A stretch of 64,000 bases of DNA from a virus: positions 1 through 64,000 of IMG/VR virus record IMGVR_UViG_3300032304_002326, one strand, 5' to 3'. A program made the position numbers and the translations under genes. Positions 8,640 to 18,459 of the stretch are shown piece by piece (the stretch's first letter is position 1; the number at the start of each line of letters is the position of its first letter). The notes beneath the pieces were generated by a model. The model was given only the letters and a program-made list of their open reading frames with translations. It did no database searches and had not been told where the DNA came from.

Positions 8640-8665
8640 ATATTTGCATTATAACAATTATATTA
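8640..8665 (+). promoter_or_regulatory. Candidate Bacteroidota-type -7 box
   Basis: TATATTTG at about 8639-8646 upstream of the HD-domain gene matches the TAnnTTTG -7 consensus of Bacteroidota housekeeping sigma. A weak TTG lies about 20 bases upstream. Start-site mapping would decide. Confidence 0.35.
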
Positions 8666-8678
8666 AATATTTTAACTC

Positions 8679-9236
8679 ATGTCTTTAAGTAAAGAAAAAA
8701 TTTTAAAAAACGCTAAGAAGTTTAATGAAACGGGTGTTAAACACGGTTTTGTTAATGATGAATTAATGAACCTATTAGGACCTGAATTTATTGGTGCCCC
8801 AGCGTGCAGCACAACCAATTTATATAACGCATTTGAAGGTGGTTTGATATTACACATATTAAACACAACTAAATACGCAGTTTCTATAAATGAAATGTTA
8901 CCAGCTGAAAAACAAGTTCCAGCACCATCATTAATCAAAGTTTGTTTTCTACATCAAATTGGTAAAGCCAAAATGTTTGTTGAACAAAAATCACAATGGC
9001 ACCGAGATAATAAAGGTGAAATGTTTACATTTAACGATGAATTATTAAGTATGACAGTTAGTGAACGTTCAGTTTATTACGCAATGTCATCTGGTATTAC
9101 ATTATCTGAAGATGAAGTATTTGCAATGTACAATTACAATGATGATTTCTCAGGTAGACCAATGAAAACTATCGGTGAAAAATTAGCAGCAATCTTAAGA
9201 ATTGCTAATCAATTATCAGTTATAGAAGAAAAATAA
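8679..9236 (+). CDS. HD-domain phosphohydrolase-like protein
   Basis: 185 residues. [12 protein letters not shown] supplies the first His (residue 59) and FLHQIGKAK aligns with the FLHDIGK metal-binding signature of HD hydrolases. The defining Asp is Gln93 here, so the metal site is altered. HD proteins of this size often act on nucleotides, and the next genes are dUTPase and an IMPDH/GMPR-like enzyme, so a nucleotide-metabolism role is reasonable. It stops at 9236 and dut starts at 9238. Loss of the Asp could mean a non-catalytic or divergent enzyme. Confidence 0.65.
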   Translation: MSLSKEKILKNAKKFNETGVKHGFVNDELMNLLGPEFIGAPACSTTNLYNAFEGGLILHILNTTKYAVSINEMLPAEKQVPAPSLIKVCFLHQIGKAKMFVEQKSQWHRDNKGEMFTFNDELLSMTVSERSVYYAMSSGITLSEDEVFAMYNYNDDFSGRPMKTIGEKLAAILRIANQLSVIEEK

Positions 9237-9237
9237 T

Positions 9238-9810
9238 ATGGATAACCAAGTAAGTGAATTATCGGAAAAATTATCTAGAGCAATTGACCCATATGACCCG
9301 TATTCTTATGAGCAATTTATAGAAGAATATGGTAACATGTACGACCAACCAAGTAATAATTTAGCATTTTTTGTTAATCTAAATTTTGTTAATAAATCTG
9401 AAAACCAAGACCCAGAATATGCAACCAAAGGTTCATCTGGTTTTGATTTAAGAGCATCCGAAAATAAAAAAATAGAACCAGGTTGTTACGAAATGGTATC
9501 AACTGGTTTGTTTTTTGAAATACCATCAAATTTTGAAATACAAGTTAGACCAAGAAGTGGTTTAGCTGCTAAAAATGGTGTAACTGTTTTAAATACTCCA
9601 GGAACTATTGATTCAGATTATAGAGGTGAAATAAAGGTTATTTTAATTAACCACGGTAAACAAACCTTTAACATCGAACCTGGAGACAGAATAGCTCAAG
9701 CTGTTATCGCACAAACATCAACAACATACGTTAAATTAAATAAAGTTAATCAAATATCAGATGATACTCAAAGAAGCTCTGGTGGTTTTGGTAGCACAGG
9801 TTTACGTTAA
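9238..9810 (+). CDS. dut: dUTP diphosphatase (dUTPase)
   Basis: 190 residues. Hydrolyses dUTP to dUMP and pyrophosphate, keeping uracil out of phage DNA and feeding dTMP synthesis. Trimeric dUTPase motifs are clear: GSSGFDLRA (motif 1), [17 protein letters not shown] (motif 2/3, with Ser and uracil-binding hairpin), [20 protein letters not shown], and the C-terminal arm [10 protein letters not shown] that closes over the active site. About 45 extra N-terminal residues precede the usual start of the fold. Starts 2 bases after the HD gene, thus co-transcribed. Confidence 0.95.
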   Translation: MDNQVSELSEKLSRAIDPYDPYSYEQFIEEYGNMYDQPSNNLAFFVNLNFVNKSENQDPEYATKGSSGFDLRASENKKIEPGCYEMVSTGLFFEIPSNFEIQVRPRSGLAAKNGVTVLNTPGTIDSDYRGEIKVILINHGKQTFNIEPGDRIAQAVIAQTSTTYVKLNKVNQISDDTQRSSGGFGSTGLR

Positions 9811-9832
9811 TTAAATAAATTAAAAAACAATT

Positions 9833-10894
9833 ATGACACAATACATTGGAGATAAAGATATTAAAGTAGATTTTAATGATATTCTAATAACACCAGCAAT
9901 TACAACTGATATAAGTAGTAGAAGTGAAGTTACCCCATTTAAAAATAACGGTTTGTTACCATTATTTACAGCACCTATGGATACTGTGGTAGATAGTACT
10001 AATGTTGATTTATTTATGGAACATAAATTAAACATTTGTTTACCTAGAGGTGAAAAAAGAACACAAGATGGTATGTTTGAAGCATATTCACTTGTGCAAT
10101 TTTTTGATGAATTTATATTAAATAGTGTTCTATATACTATTGACGAACCAATTCACGTTTTAATAGATACAGCAAATGGTCACATTTTAGAATTAGTTGA
10201 GGCAACTAGAATTGCAAAGGAAAGGTATGGTGATAATATGATATTAATGGTTGGTAATATTGCTAACCCACATACATATAAAGCTTTATCAAACGCTGGT
10301 GCTGACTACATTAGGTGTGGTATTGGCAATGGTGGGGGCTGTTTGACAACGCAACAATTAGGTATTGGTTATCCAATGGCTTCATTAATTAGAGAGTGTT
10401 ATTTTGCTTCATTAACATTAGAAAAACCAGCTAAAATTGTTGCTGATGGTGGTATGAAAGAATATTCGGATATTATTAAATCATTAGCTTTAGGGGCTGA
10501 TTATGTAATGTTGGGTAGTATATTAAATAAATGCGCTGAGTCATGCGGACAAAGTTTTTTAAAGGGTGAAGGTGGTCCAGTAGCAATTAGTACAGCAGAA
10601 GCTATAAATCACTTTAAAAGAGGTGATTTAGGTGAATCAACAATCATAAAAGAATTCCGTGGAATGTCAACTAAAGAAGTTCAAAAAAAATGGGGTAATG
10701 AAGTATTGAAAACATCTGAAGGTGTTGTTAGATATAGACCAGTTGAATATACTTTAGAACAATGGGTTGATAATTTTGAATCATACCTTCGTTCAGCTAT
10801 GAGTTATGTAAACGCTAGAACATTAGAAGAATTTATTAACAACTCAGAATTTATTAATATAACAAATAATGCATATAACCGATTTAAAAAATGA
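9833..10894 (+). CDS. IMP dehydrogenase/GMP reductase family protein
   Basis: 353 residues forming a TIM barrel of the IMPDH/GMPR type. FNDILITPA at the start, DTVVDS, LIDTANGH, VGNIANPHTYKALSNAGADYIRCGIGNGGGC with the candidate catalytic Cys170, then IVADGGMKEYSDIIKSLALGADYVMLG, the phosphate-binding end of the barrel. There is no CBS pair, as in GMP reductases. The enzyme would adjust guanine nucleotide supply. Which of the two reactions it performs cannot be settled by eye. The cysteine loop departs from the common GIGPGS-C-T form. It overlaps the next gene's ATG by 4 bases. Confidence 0.85.
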   Translation: MTQYIGDKDIKVDFNDILITPAITTDISSRSEVTPFKNNGLLPLFTAPMDTVVDSTNVDLFMEHKLNICLPRGEKRTQDGMFEAYSLVQFFDEFILNSVLYTIDEPIHVLIDTANGHILELVEATRIAKERYGDNMILMVGNIANPHTYKALSNAGADYIRCGIGNGGGCLTTQQLGIGYPMASLIRECYFASLTLEKPAKIVADGGMKEYSDIIKSLALGADYVMLGSILNKCAESCGQSFLKGEGGPVAISTAEAINHFKRGDLGESTIIKEFRGMSTKEVQKKWGNEVLKTSEGVVRYRPVEYTLEQWVDNFESYLRSAMSYVNARTLEEFINNSEFINITNNAYNRFKK

Positions 10895-12540
10895 TAAGTA
10901 TTGTATATTGTACTAGAGAAGAGAATAAAAAACATTCAGAACATTTATTAAAGGTATGTGGTAATCCTAAAGTTGAGATTATTGAATACATTAATAAAGG
11001 TGAAAGTTTAACAAAGTTTTATAATAAAGCTTTAAATGAAACTAAACATGATATTGTGGTATTTGTTCACGATGATATAATTGTTGAAACCAAACAATTA
11101 ATTAATAAAATACAACGCATTTTCGATAAAAACCCAGAGTACGGTATAGTTGGTGTTGCTGGTACTAAATATCTATCAGAAACTGGTAGATGGTGGGATA
11201 ACCCAAAAGCGATGTATGGTAAAGTTGCACATACGCACGAAGGTAAAACTTGGTTATCCGAATACAGTGGTGACCAAGATAGACGTTTAGAAGAAACTGT
11301 TATAGTTGATGGGGTATTCTTTGCTGTCCACAAGGGTAGAATTAAAAAACAATTTGATGAATTAGTTGAAGGATTCCATTTTTATGATGTTGATTTTTGT
11401 TTTCAAAATCATTTAGAAGGTGTTAAAGTTGGTGTAACAACTGAAATACGAATTAACCACATGTCAATTGGTATGACCAATGACCAATGGGAAGTTAATA
11501 GACAAAAATTTGCTGAAAAGTATAAAGAAAATTTACCAACTAGAATTAATGAAACATTTGAACATAGAAAGTTAAAAGTTTTAATGGGTTGTTTGAGTTT
11601 TCAGGGATTAACTGGTTCAGAAATATCAACACTTGAAACAGCCAAAGGTTTATCACAAAATGGTTGTGATGTTAGTGTTATATCTTCAAATGTTAGTAAG
11701 AATTTTGAAAACATTTGTAAAAAATATGGTATTAAAACTTACACAATGGATGAACCACCACACTATAAATTAGGTGATGGTAATTGGTATATAAATACAC
11801 CAGAAGGACCACAACCAACTCAACCAAATGTTTTATATAGAGTTAATCAACAAACATTTGATGTAATTCACGCAAATCATAAACCAATCACCGATAGATT
11901 ATTACAATTGTACCCAGAATCTAATTTTGTTAACATTGTTAGGTCTGAAGTAATTGATTTAGAAAATCCAGTAGTTGATGATAAAATTAAAAAATATATT
12001 GCAATTAGACCATCAATAAAGGATTATATTGTGAATAATTTTAATATTCCAGAAAACAATGTTGAAGTTATTTACAACCCATTTGACAAATCAAGATTCA
12101 AACAAATATCACTACCAAGTGGTACTGATAAAAAAGTTACCTTATTTGTTGGTACTATGGATTATTTAAGAGAAAAACCAATTAAAGATTTAATTAATAA
12201 ATGTGGTTCCGAAAATAAGGAGTTGTGGTTAGTTGGTAAAGATACAAATAATTACGCATCTTATTTTGCGAATAATTATGAACATGTAAAATACTTTGAA
12301 CCTACTGATAAAATTGAGGAATTCTATTACAAATGCGATGAAACTGCTGGGATTATGTTAGGTAGAACAACAATAGAAGGGTTCTTATGTGGTAAACCAG
12401 CAATAATATATAATGTAGATAAGTCTGGTGAAATCATTAATAGTAAATATCATACAGTACCAGAAGACTTATCAATTTTTAATTTTGATACGGTTATTAA
12501 TAAAATTAAAGATATTTATATAGAAAGTTTTAATAAATAG
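10891..12540 (+). CDS. Two-domain glycosyltransferase (GT-A plus GT-B-like)
   Basis: 549 residues. The N-terminal third (IVYCTREENKKHSEHLLK, KALNETKHDIVVFVHDD with an acidic DDI, then GVAGTKYL) is a GT-A-type domain. From about residue 230 a second domain begins KVLMGCLSFQGLTGSEIST, has VEVIYNPFD and LFVGTMDYLREK, and ends TTIEGFLCGKPAIIY, the GT4 C-domain. ATGA overlap with the preceding gene. The role is sugar transfer, to phage DNA, virion or host surface polymer. Acceptor unknown. Confidence 0.8.
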   Translation: MISIVYCTREENKKHSEHLLKVCGNPKVEIIEYINKGESLTKFYNKALNETKHDIVVFVHDDIIVETKQLINKIQRIFDKNPEYGIVGVAGTKYLSETGRWWDNPKAMYGKVAHTHEGKTWLSEYSGDQDRRLEETVIVDGVFFAVHKGRIKKQFDELVEGFHFYDVDFCFQNHLEGVKVGVTTEIRINHMSIGMTNDQWEVNRQKFAEKYKENLPTRINETFEHRKLKVLMGCLSFQGLTGSEISTLETAKGLSQNGCDVSVISSNVSKNFENICKKYGIKTYTMDEPPHYKLGDGNWYINTPEGPQPTQPNVLYRVNQQTFDVIHANHKPITDRLLQLYPESNFVNIVRSEVIDLENPVVDDKIKKYIAIRPSIKDYIVNNFNIPENNVEVIYNPFDKSRFKQISLPSGTDKKVTLFVGTMDYLREKPIKDLINKCGSENKELWLVGKDTNNYASYFANNYEHVKYFEPTDKIEEFYYKCDETAGIMLGRTTIEGFLCGKPAIIYNVDKSGEIINSKYHTVPEDLSIFNFDTVINKIKDIYIESFNK

Positions 12541-12546
12541 TTTTAA

Positions 12547-13275
12547 ATGAATTATAATATTTTAAATAAAGAATATGTTGGTTGGGACAATCAATTTAAA
12601 TTTGTAATTGATAATTTAAAAAATAATACACCATTTTGTTATGTTAGATTTAATGATGGTGAAATGATGGGTATTGACCGAATAGGTTCAGTAGTTGCTA
12701 GAGGTGACCAAGTTGTTTATGAATCACTACACAATAAATTAAAAGAAGCTATATCATATAAAGCGAAAAATTACTTTATAGGTATTCCATGTAATAATTG
12801 TTACCCATATTATTATAAATTAGCTAATGATATGATTGGTGAATATGATAATATTGTATCAGCTGTAGCATTAACTAATCGTAATTGGTTGAAATTTATA
12901 CAAGAATCGGTTGGTATATTATCTAATAAAGACGTACATTACATAAGTGGTGATGACCAAACTATTGACATTTTAATTAATAATTTTAAATTTAATATTG
13001 TTAACCACATTAAAGTTAATAATAAAAATAGTTGGACCGATTATGACGAACTTAAAAAACATATTTTAAATATTAATGACGGTGATGTTGTTTTAATTAG
13101 TTTAGGACCCACAGCTAGAGTTTTATGTTATGATTTTTTTAAACAAAATAATAAAGCTACTTTTATAGATATTGGTAGTATTTTTGACCCATTTACTAGA
13201 AATGTAAATCATAACTGTCATAAAGGTTGGGAAAATGGGTTTAACATAACAAAAAAATGTGAAATTTGTAATTAA
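12547..13275 (+). CDS. Glycosyltransferase, GT-D-like
   Basis: 242 residues. CYVRFNDGEMMGIDR resembles the F-x-R-x-GDGE motif of GT-D-fold enzymes, and later LISLGPTARVLCYDFF fits the second conserved region of that family. It sits in a run of ten sugar-modifying genes and shares its last base with the start of the next gene. Assignment to GT-D is by motif memory only; a generic glycosyltransferase is the safe reading. Confidence 0.6.
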   Translation: MNYNILNKEYVGWDNQFKFVIDNLKNNTPFCYVRFNDGEMMGIDRIGSVVARGDQVVYESLHNKLKEAISYKAKNYFIGIPCNNCYPYYYKLANDMIGEYDNIVSAVALTNRNWLKFIQESVGILSNKDVHYISGDDQTIDILINNFKFNIVNHIKVNNKNSWTDYDELKKHILNINDGDVVLISLGPTARVLCYDFFKQNNKATFIDIGSIFDPFTRNVNHNCHKGWENGFNITKKCEICN

Positions 13276-14006
13276 TGGATTTTAAAGATTTAAAAATAAT
13301 AATACCAACATGTGATAGATATATTCACGCTGTTGAAGGTTTAATGTATACGTTAAACAAATATTTCAATATTGATAATAAGATATTGTTATTAGGATAT
13401 AAAGAACCAGATTTCAAACTATTGGATAATTGGGAATTTATTAGTTTAGGTTCTGATACTGGTGTTAATAATTGGTCAAATGATTTACTTAAGTTTTTCG
13501 AAAACTTTAAAGATGAGTATTTTATAAATATGATTGATGATACATTAATGACTAGAATGGCAGATATTAATAAAATTAATTTAGCTTTTGATTATATGTT
13601 AAAAAATCAAGAAGTTAAAAAAGTATTTTTACATGGTTCATTAACACATAAATCAACATCTAGTATGTTAGGTGGTACAGTTCTAACACCAATTTCAGAA
13701 TTAAATAATCAATTTTATGACGTTAATCAAGTTTCAAACTATAGAAGTAGTCTACAATCTGCAATATGGAATCGTAATTATTTTTTAACAATTTTAAAAC
13801 CAAATCATACACCGTGGGCATTCGAAACCCAACATGTGAAAAATGATGGTGCTAGAATATTGACTACAGTTGAAAATCACCCAATTATGTTTTCACATAT
13901 CTATATAAAGGGTGGTTTATTTAATAAATGGAATGAATCAATTTATGAAGATGGTGGGTTAACTGATGAAGATACTAAAACAATAAAAGAAATGTTAAAA
14001 CTATAA
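13275..14006 (+). CDS. Probable glycosyltransferase (GT-A fold)
   Basis: 243 residues. IIIPTCDRYIHAVEGLMYTL at the start and YFINMIDDTLMTRM, an acidic stretch in the position of a DxD motif, fit a GT-A enzyme. No membrane segment. It starts at the stop of the previous gene and lies 2 bases before the cupin. Substrate unknown. Confidence 0.6.
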   Translation: MDFKDLKIIIPTCDRYIHAVEGLMYTLNKYFNIDNKILLLGYKEPDFKLLDNWEFISLGSDTGVNNWSNDLLKFFENFKDEYFINMIDDTLMTRMADINKINLAFDYMLKNQEVKKVFLHGSLTHKSTSSMLGGTVLTPISELNNQFYDVNQVSNYRSSLQSAIWNRNYFLTILKPNHTPWAFETQHVKNDGARILTTVENHPIMFSHIYIKGGLFNKWNESIYEDGGLTDEDTKTIKEMLKL

Positions 14007-14008
14007 AT

Positions 14009-14428
14009 ATGGAATTTATATACTCTAAAATTGAAGAAGGTAAACTATTACATATAATTAATAGGTTAGATGAGATTTTTGGTAGACAAGAAGTTGTACC
14101 AGAAACTAATTATATTCAATGTGCAACATTGAAAATGGAAAAAGGTAAAACATTTAGACCGCATAAACATATTGAAAAACATAGAATATACGATAAACAA
14201 ATAGCCCAAGAAAGTTGGGTTGTTATTAAAGGCTCTGTTAGGTGTAAATTTTACGATGTAGACGACCAATTAATTGCCGAACCTATATTATATCCAGGTG
14301 ATGCTAGTTATACGTTATACGGTGGCCATACATATGAAATATTAGAAGATGATACAATAGTTTATGAATATAAAACTGGACCATATGAAGGTCAAGCATT
14401 AGACAAAACTTTTTTAGATGGTGAATAA
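14009..14428 (+). CDS. Cupin-fold protein, possible sugar-nucleotide enzyme
   Basis: 139 residues. The cupin pattern is visible: FRPHKHIEKHR (metal-binding HxH region), SWVVIKGSVRCKFYD, and PGDASYTLYGGHTYEI. Such small cupins occur in O-antigen clusters as sugar isomerases or WbuC-like proteins; the neighbours (acyltransferase, aminotransferase, Gmd) support a role in making an activated sugar. Its end overlaps the acyltransferase start by 11 bases. Confidence 0.65.
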   Translation: MEFIYSKIEEGKLLHIINRLDEIFGRQEVVPETNYIQCATLKMEKGKTFRPHKHIEKHRIYDKQIAQESWVVIKGSVRCKFYDVDDQLIAEPILYPGDASYTLYGGHTYEILEDDTIVYEYKTGPYEGQALDKTFLDGE

Positions 14429-14954
14429 TTTAAAATATAAGTGTTTAGGTGATGATGTATTTATTCATGATTTAGCAATAATAAAACACCCAACATTATC
14501 TATAATTGGTTCACACAATGCTATAGATAATGGTGTAACAATATCCACAGAATTAATCATGGGTGATTATATACATATAGCACCATATGTTGTGGTTATT
14601 GGTGGTAAAAAATCAAAACTAATACTTAATGATTTTTCATTTGTTGCATCTGGAACTAAAATCGTTTGTGGTAGTGAAGATTATACTGGTGTTGGGTTAG
14701 TTGGACCGACAATCCCAGAAGAATACAGAGAATTAACATACAGTACCGTTATATTTGAAAAATATGCTGGATGTGGTGTTAATTGCAGTATAATGCCAGG
14801 TGTTACATTAGCCGAAGGTTCAATCTTAGGTGCAAATTCACTATTAACTAAAGATACTGAACCGTGGACAATATATGTTGGTTCACCAGCAAAACCAGTT
14901 AAAATTAGAGATAAGGAAAAAATAATAGAATATGCTAGTAAACTTAAAAATTAA
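14418..14954 (+). CDS. Left-handed beta-helix acyltransferase
   Basis: 178 residues of hexapeptide repeats: LSIIGSHNAIDNGVTIS, IHIAPYVVVIGG, CGVNCSIMPGVTLAEGSILGANSLL, ending in YVGSPAKPVKIR, the standard close of LbH acetyltransferases (WbbJ/VatB type). With an aminotransferase and Gmd nearby it may N-acetylate a GDP-4-amino sugar or O-acetylate a glycan. Reading frame overlaps the cupin by 11 bases, implying translational coupling. Confidence 0.85.
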   Translation: MVNNLKYKCLGDDVFIHDLAIIKHPTLSIIGSHNAIDNGVTISTELIMGDYIHIAPYVVVIGGKKSKLILNDFSFVASGTKIVCGSEDYTGVGLVGPTIPEEYRELTYSTVIFEKYAGCGVNCSIMPGVTLAEGSILGANSLLTKDTEPWTIYVGSPAKPVKIRDKEKIIEYASKLKN

Positions 14955-14960
14955 TAAATT

Positions 14961-15842
14961 ATGATTTATATTACAAATGGTGTAACGCATGATGGTTATG
15001 GTTCTAGAATGCAAAGAACTATATCAGTTATGGGTTTAGTTGAATATCTTAAAAATGATTTAAAATTAGAAGTTGAATATATACACACACCATTATCTTA
15101 TATTTGGGATGGTGAAGATTATAATAAAGGTTACTTGACTCGAAAAGGGATATCAGAATACCCATATAATGATATTACAATTGATGGGTATTTACATAGA
15201 TGTAAATTGTGGGATGATAAATTAAATTTTAAAGGTAAAATTATTAATGATTTTTATTTAAAAAATCATGAATTAAAATATGGGTATAATGAATTAATGT
15301 TAGATATTAAAAATAATAATGCTGACAATAAATTATATGTAATAAAAACATTACATAAGGAATATGATACTAGAAAAATAGATATTAATATTATTAAAAA
15401 ATATAGAGAAGAAATTGTATCTAAATTTTCATTTAATGATAATGTTAAAGATAATAAAAATGTAAAATCAGTAGCAATACATGTGAGAGCTAAAGACGCT
15501 TTAAACCCAAAAAATATTGGACATAGATATTTAGATTATTCTTATTATTCAGATATTATTAATAAATACAAAACCAATGATAAGTATGATTTAAAAATAT
15601 ACACACAAAAATTAGGTTTTGAATCTGATAAATACGCTGGGTGTAATATCATATATGATGATATTGAAAATGATTATGATACATTTTTTAATTTAATATT
15701 TTCCGATTATTTAATAGTTGGGAAATCATCATTTAGTTATACCGCAGCCTTATTAAATAATAATACTGTAATATATCATAACAATGGACACGTAAAAATG
15801 TCACACTGGATAACCAAAGAAGAATTATTAAATTATGAGTGA
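14961..15842 (+). CDS. Probable fucosyltransferase-like glycosyltransferase
   Basis: 293 residues. SVAIHVRAKD resembles the HxRRGD motif of alpha-1,2/alpha-1,6 fucosyltransferases, where the Arg binds the GDP-sugar, and YLIVGKSSFSYTAALL matches their conserved SxFS-x-A region. A GDP-sugar donor would agree with the GDP-mannose dehydratase downstream. It overlaps the aminotransferase by 8 bases. Assignment is by motif; confirm by structure comparison. Confidence 0.6.
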   Translation: MIYITNGVTHDGYGSRMQRTISVMGLVEYLKNDLKLEVEYIHTPLSYIWDGEDYNKGYLTRKGISEYPYNDITIDGYLHRCKLWDDKLNFKGKIINDFYLKNHELKYGYNELMLDIKNNNADNKLYVIKTLHKEYDTRKIDINIIKKYREEIVSKFSFNDNVKDNKNVKSVAIHVRAKDALNPKNIGHRYLDYSYYSDIINKYKTNDKYDLKIYTQKLGFESDKYAGCNIIYDDIENDYDTFFNLIFSDYLIVGKSSFSYTAALLNNNTVIYHNNGHVKMSHWITKEELLNYE

Positions 15843-16593
15843 TAAATATAAATACAACAGTTGGCCTTTAGGTAAAGTACCCAAAGAGTTACAAAGATTA
15901 GAATTAGATGAATTAAAAAATAGGGGTTATGAATTCTCAGACCCAAGAGATGTTGTTGATATCTTTGAAGAAAAAGTTGCAAAATTTTCTGGTAGTAAAT
16001 ATGCAGTTTCGGTAGATTGCTGCTCTCATGGTTTATTTTTATCTTTAAAATATTTAGAGTCAATTGGTGAAACACCTAGTAATACAGACTCAATAAAATT
16101 TAAATTTGGTGAAATAACAATACCAAGTAGGACTTATGTATCAGCACCAATGCAAATAAATCAAGCTGGGTATAATGTTAAATTTGAAAACATTGAATGG
16201 TCAGGATTATATCAACTAAAACCAACCAGAGTTTGGGATGGTGCAGTTAGATGGACAAAAGATATGTATGTTGGTGATAATGCATTACAAGTGGTATCAT
16301 TTCAAATAAAAAAAAGGGTACCAATTGGTAAAGGTGGTATAATTTTAACTGATGATAAAAAAGCATACGAATGGTTAAAATTAGCTAGATATGATGGTAG
16401 AGATATGTCAGTCCCATACACTGATGATAAACATATTTTAATGATGGGTTATCACATGTACATGACACCAGAAGATGCCGCTAGAGGTATTATATTAATG
16501 GATGAAGTTAATAAACACACTGAGGAACATGAAGATTCTGGAGGTTATTTAAATTATACAGACGCATCTAAATTAAAAGTTTTTAATAAGTAA
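15835..16593 (+). CDS. DegT/DnrJ/EryC1-type sugar aminotransferase (short form)
   Basis: 252 residues, against about 370 for typical family members. YAVSVDCCSHGLFLSL corresponds to the PLP phosphate-binding turn, VWDGAVRW to the PLP-ring Asp (residue 135), and VVSFQIKKRVPIGKGGI to the Schiff-base Lys (residue 160). Substrate would be a 4-keto sugar nucleotide. With Gmd just downstream, GDP-4-keto-6-deoxymannose to GDP-perosamine is the attractive reaction. The C-terminal subdomain appears shortened, so activity needs testing. Confidence 0.78.
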   Translation: MSDKYKYNSWPLGKVPKELQRLELDELKNRGYEFSDPRDVVDIFEEKVAKFSGSKYAVSVDCCSHGLFLSLKYLESIGETPSNTDSIKFKFGEITIPSRTYVSAPMQINQAGYNVKFENIEWSGLYQLKPTRVWDGAVRWTKDMYVGDNALQVVSFQIKKRVPIGKGGIILTDDKKAYEWLKLARYDGRDMSVPYTDDKHILMMGYHMYMTPEDAARGIILMDEVNKHTEEHEDSGGYLNYTDASKLKVFNK

Positions 16594-16642
16594 TTAAACT
16601 TTACTTTTAATTAATAATTTTTTAAATTAAATAAAAAAAAAT

Positions 16643-17617
16643 ATGAGTAAAAAAGCATTTATAACAGGTATTGCTGGCCAAGATGGTAGTTATTTAGCAG
16701 AACATTTAGTATCCTTAGGATATGAAGTTCATGGTATAATTAGAAGAAATTCTTTTGTTGAAGGTCAACAAGCTAGATTAAACGAAATTAACACTAAAAT
16801 AAATTTACATTATGGTGATTTATTAGACCAATCATCATTAGAAAGATTATTGTATGACATACAACCAGATGAGATTTATAATTTAGGTGCACAAAGTCAC
16901 GTTAGGATTAGTTTTGATATTCCACAGTTTACTGTTCAAACAAATGCTTTGGGTGTATTAAATATACTTGAAGCATATAAACGAGCATGCCCTAAAGCTA
17001 GATTTTATCAAGCTAGTTCTAGTGAAATGTTTGGTAATAGTGTTGATACTGATGGATTTCAAAGAGAAACAACACCAATGCATCCAGTTAGCCCATATGG
17101 TTGCTCTAAATTATTTGGATATTCTATTGTTAGAAATTATAGAAACGCATATAAACTTCACGCAACAAATGGTATATTATTTAATCATGAATCGCCAAGA
17201 AGGGGTTCAAACTTTGTAACTAATAAAGTTGTTAAAACGGCTGTTGAAATTAAGTTAGGATTAAATGATAAATTGGTTTTGGGTAATATGGATAGTTATA
17301 GAGATTGGGGGCACTCAAAAGATTACGTTAAAGCTATGCATTTAATTATTAACCATGATACACCAAATGATTTTGTTGTATCAACTATGCAAACTCATTC
17401 AGTAAGGGAAATGGTACAATATGTATTCGATAAATTAGATTTAGATGTTAATCAATATGTAAGTCAAGATTCTAAATTTATAAGACCTGAAGAATTGAAA
17501 TATTTAAAAGGTGACTCAACTAAAATTAGAACAATGCTTGGTTGGGAACCAGAGTATACATTTGAAACATTAATGGATGATATGATTAATGGTTGGTTTA
17601 ATATTTTAGATAAATAA
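16643..17617 (+). CDS. gmd: GDP-mannose 4,6-dehydratase
   Basis: 324 residues. Converts GDP-D-mannose to GDP-4-keto-6-deoxy-D-mannose, precursor of GDP-fucose, rhamnose or perosamine. ITGIAGQDGSYLAEHL is the NADP-binding glycine motif in its Gmd-specific form; RRNSFVEGQQARL, SSSEMFGN (catalytic Thr replaced by Ser) and YGCSKLFGY (Tyr-x-x-x-Lys) are all present, as is NHESPRRG. Complete and close to the usual length. Preceded by about 50 bases with no gene. Confidence 0.95.
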   Translation: MSKKAFITGIAGQDGSYLAEHLVSLGYEVHGIIRRNSFVEGQQARLNEINTKINLHYGDLLDQSSLERLLYDIQPDEIYNLGAQSHVRISFDIPQFTVQTNALGVLNILEAYKRACPKARFYQASSSEMFGNSVDTDGFQRETTPMHPVSPYGCSKLFGYSIVRNYRNAYKLHATNGILFNHESPRRGSNFVTNKVVKTAVEIKLGLNDKLVLGNMDSYRDWGHSKDYVKAMHLIINHDTPNDFVVSTMQTHSVREMVQYVFDKLDLDVNQYVSQDSKFIRPEELKYLKGDSTKIRTMLGWEPEYTFETLMDDMINGWFNILDK

Positions 17618-17661
17618 GTTATGGTTGAGTTTAAACACATTTGACATCCAAAAAAATAAAT

Positions 17662-18459
17662 ATGGAAAAAATATTATTAGCTGGACCTTGGGTTGGTGAA
17701 TTTGGGTGGGAATTATTTTGTTGGCAAGGATACCTTAGAAAATTATCAAAAAATTATGATAAAACAATTGTTATTGGTAGACCTAATCAAAAACTACTTT
17801 ATGAAGATTTTTGTCATGAATATATAGATTTTGATTCAAAAGGTTATAAAACTGATTCATGGATGTGCCATGATTGTGTAATTAACCAAGATTTAATTGG
17901 TAAAATACAACACACTGATTACTTAGATGGTAATTTTGATATAGGGTTTAGGTATGGTCAAAATGGTGCATTTGATATAAAGGGTTTATTTAATAAACAA
18001 GAATTTAAAAAATATGAATCAAACACACTAGATAAATCATATGATATAATATTTCACTGTAGAAATAAGTCAACAGGTTCAGATAGAAATTGGGACAAAA
18101 AACAATGGGTTGAGTTATTTGAGTTATTAAGTGGTAATTTTAAAATAGCATGTATTGGTAACAATGAAGCTTTTCATATTGAGGGTGCTGATGATTTAAG
18201 AAACATATCATTATCTGATTTGGTTTCAGTTATGAATAAATCTAAATTAATTATTGGTCCAAGTAGTGGTCCAATGCACTTAGCTAGTTTATCTGGATTA
18301 AAACATTTGGTTTGGAGTAGTGAACATAATAAATCTAGATATTTAAATATATGGAACCCATTTAAGACTGAAGTTATTTTTTATTCAAAAGAAGGGTGGA
18401 ATCCAAATCCTAATAATATTTATAATATAATATCAAAAGAATTACAATATGTTAAATAA
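17662..18459 (+). CDS. Glycosyltransferase family 9-like protein
   Basis: 265 residues from ATG 17662, chosen over a TTG 21 bases upstream because MEKILLAGPWVGEFGWELF begins the conserved core. The C-terminal half has FHCRNK, then SDLVSVMNKSKLIIGPSSGPMHLASLSG, the donor-binding region shared by heptosyltransferases and related GT-B enzymes. The next gene's ATG overlaps its end by 11 bases. Confidence 0.65.
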   Translation: MEKILLAGPWVGEFGWELFCWQGYLRKLSKNYDKTIVIGRPNQKLLYEDFCHEYIDFDSKGYKTDSWMCHDCVINQDLIGKIQHTDYLDGNFDIGFRYGQNGAFDIKGLFNKQEFKKYESNTLDKSYDIIFHCRNKSTGSDRNWDKKQWVELFELLSGNFKIACIGNNEAFHIEGADDLRNISLSDLVSVMNKSKLIIGPSSGPMHLASLSGLKHLVWSSEHNKSRYLNIWNPFKTEVIFYSKEGWNPNPNNIYNIISKELQYVK

